Of a stretch of DNA of 64,000 bases, positions 63,090-64,000 are shown piece after piece. The DNA is taken from positions 62,001 to 126,000 of the forward strand of contig NZ_JAKSYI010000049.1 of NCBI RefSeq assembly GCF_022829285.1, in the 5' to 3' direction. The translations under genes and the position numbers were made by a program. The notes under the pieces are model-generated. The model saw only the letters and a program-made list of their open reading frames with translations, ran no database searches and had not been told where the DNA came from. This DNA comes from Methylobacterium sp. J-078. Its GTDB lineage: Bacteria; Pseudomonadota; Alphaproteobacteria; Rhizobiales; Beijerinckiaceae. Position 1 is the first letter of the stretch. Each line of letters begins with the position of its first letter.

Positions 63090-63518
63090 TCAGGCTCGGG
63101 GAGGCTCGGTGGGTGGCCCTTGCGACAGGCTGTCGAAGGAGGCGGTGACGGCCCGGGCGGGCACCTCGATGACGGCAACGCGGCCCGGAAGTCCGAGGGC
63201 CACCGGCAGGCCGGTGGCGACCTTCGCCAGGCAAAGCGCCATCAGCGGGCAGCCCTTCGAGCAATCGGGCATGTCCGGCCGCTCCTTGGGACAGCACGGC
63301 ATCTCGTCCATGGCCATCTCGTCCATGGCCATCTCGGCCATGTCATCCATGGCCTCGTCGGGCATCGCCATGGCGTGCCCCTGAACGGCCGTCGGCGCGC
63401 GCATGCCCGCGGCGGCCGCGAATGCGGTCATCGGCGCAAGGGCGAGGCCGAGCACTGCCAGCAGCGGGAGCAGCCTGCGAAGGACGAGCCAGAAGGTCAC
63501 TGGCGGATGATGCCACAT
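63090..63518 (-). CDS. Exported Met/Cys-rich protein
   Basis: A 142-residue protein with an N-terminal export segment (LRRLLPLLAVLGLALAPMTA). The mature part begins with a Met/Asp/Glu-rich repeat (MDEMAMDEMPCCPKERPDM) that comes from short tandem DNA repeats of 15 bases (63301-63330), then a Cys cluster (CSKGCPLMALC). Thought to bind Cu(I) or Ag(I). Directly upstream of the FixH-like gene on the same strand. The ATG at 63518 puts the export segment near the N-terminus. Confidence 0.65.
   Translation of the reverse strand: MWHHPPVTFWLVLRRLLPLLAVLGLALAPMTAFAAAAGMRAPTAVQGHAMAMPDEAMDDMAEMAMDEMAMDEMPCCPKERPDMPDCSKGCPLMALCLAKVATGLPVALGLPGRVAVIEVPARAVTASFDSLSQGPPTEPPRA
63301..63330. repeat. Two 15-base tandem repeats inside the Met/Cys-rich gene
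   Basis: ATCTCGTCCATGGCC occurs twice in exact tandem, followed by a degenerate copy to 63354. On the coding strand it encodes repeating Met-Ala-Met-Asp-Glu units. Repeat number could vary between strains. Confidence 0.65.
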
Positions 63519-63580
63519 CGTGGAGCGGCGAGGAAGGGACGGGACTACCGGACGCGCCGCCTGGCGCGGGCTTCCGACCA

Positions 63581-64000
63581 TCACCCAGCGGAGCGGCGTT
63601 GTAGCGCGAGCAGGCCGGCCGAGTAGACCAGCGAGACGAGAAGGGCTCCCGCGAGTGCCGCGGCGGCACCGAATGGCCGGACCATCAGGTGGACCGTCAG
63701 CAACGTTAGGCCGAACCCGAACACGCCTCGTACCGTGATGCCCGCCAACCGCGCCATCGCCGCCCCGCCGACGCGGCGATGCAGGATGACGAAGGTGCTC
63801 GTGAGGGTGAGCGGATAGGCGGCGATGACCCCGGTCCGCGCCGGCCCCAAAACCGCGCTGAGTGCCAGGACCCCCGTCACGAACAGCGCCACGGCCGCCG
63901 CCCTGACGACGAGGTCCAGTGGCCTCGGTCTCGCGACGACGGCACTCCGTGCGAGGATCGTCCGTGCGGCGGGTCGGGTGATGAGGATACCCGCGCCGTA
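63581..64000 (-). CDS. Integral membrane protein, 5' part outside window
   Basis: The frame is open to the window edge; at least 139 residues with about four membrane helices (for example VALFVTGVLALSAVLGPA, VIAAYPLTLTSTFVILH, VFGFGLTLLTVHLMV, AGALLVSLVYSAGLLA). No family recognised. It is the first visible gene of the block transcribed to the left and may belong to the copper operon. Confidence 0.6.
   Translation of the reverse strand, partial: YGAGILITRPAARTILARSAVVARPRPLDLVVRAAAVALFVTGVLALSAVLGPARTGVIAAYPLTLTSTFVILHRRVGGAAMARLAGITVRGVFGFGLTLLTVHLMVRPFGAAAALAGALLVSLVYSAGLLALQRRSAG

Overview
The window is high-GC DNA from an alphaproteobacterium of the Hyphomicrobiales/Rhizobiales, most like Methylobacterium or Methylorubrum. 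Support for this comes from the fragmented flagellar cluster with fliX and a DUF6468-motE pair, flhB next to a CckA-type hybrid kinase, CtrA-like TTAA-N7-TTAA boxes, GAAC-N7-GAAC LexA boxes, a DksA with a degenerate zinc finger, a CP4-like class II AroA, and the gltA-gltX-comEC neighbourhood. The genus is an inference; no rRNA is present.

Positions 1-27,350 hold a flagellar locus in several divergent units: flgL (partial), flgN-like, rod-binding flgJ-like and flgI; fliX; flgF-flgG-flgA-flgH; fliL-fliM-DUF6468-motE followed by ialB-like, a secreted protein and a 1,127-residue TPR protein; fliO-fliP; and flgB-flgC-fliE-fliQ-fliR-flhB-cckA. dksA, a DUF892 ferritin-like gene, a DUF3606 gene and a nucleoside deaminase are interspersed. 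Promoter regions in this part carry CtrA-like boxes and a shared palindrome, CGGCA-N5-TGCCG, which suggests cell-cycle (CckA-CtrA) and probably FlbD/FliX-type control of the genes.

Positions 27,400-41,900 are core housekeeping: recA with an SOS-like promoter, a PQQ-type dehydrogenase with its cytochrome c, alaS, two tandem tRNA-Ala(GGC) genes each with its own copy of the same promoter, a TIGR02300 (FYDLN) protein, aroA-cmk, gltA, gltX and the start of comEC.

At 41,926 the comEC reading frame stops inside the ComEC domain. From there to the end the content is accessory and looks like an inserted island: a LexA-boxed umuDC operon; a MerR regulator divergent from a Zn/Cd/Pb P-type ATPase, CDF and ZIP transporter operon; an HME-RND czcBA pair; an InrS-like repressor with an NreB/NrsD-like nickel exporter; and a convergent Cus-type copper/silver operon (Met/Cys-rich protein, FixH-like protein, CusB with two heavy-metal-binding domains, CusA, glutaredoxin-MauE fusion). 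Several small exported His/Met/Cys-rich proteins lie among the pumps. No outer-membrane factor, integrase or transposase is visible in the window, so the boundaries and mobility of the island cannot be settled here.
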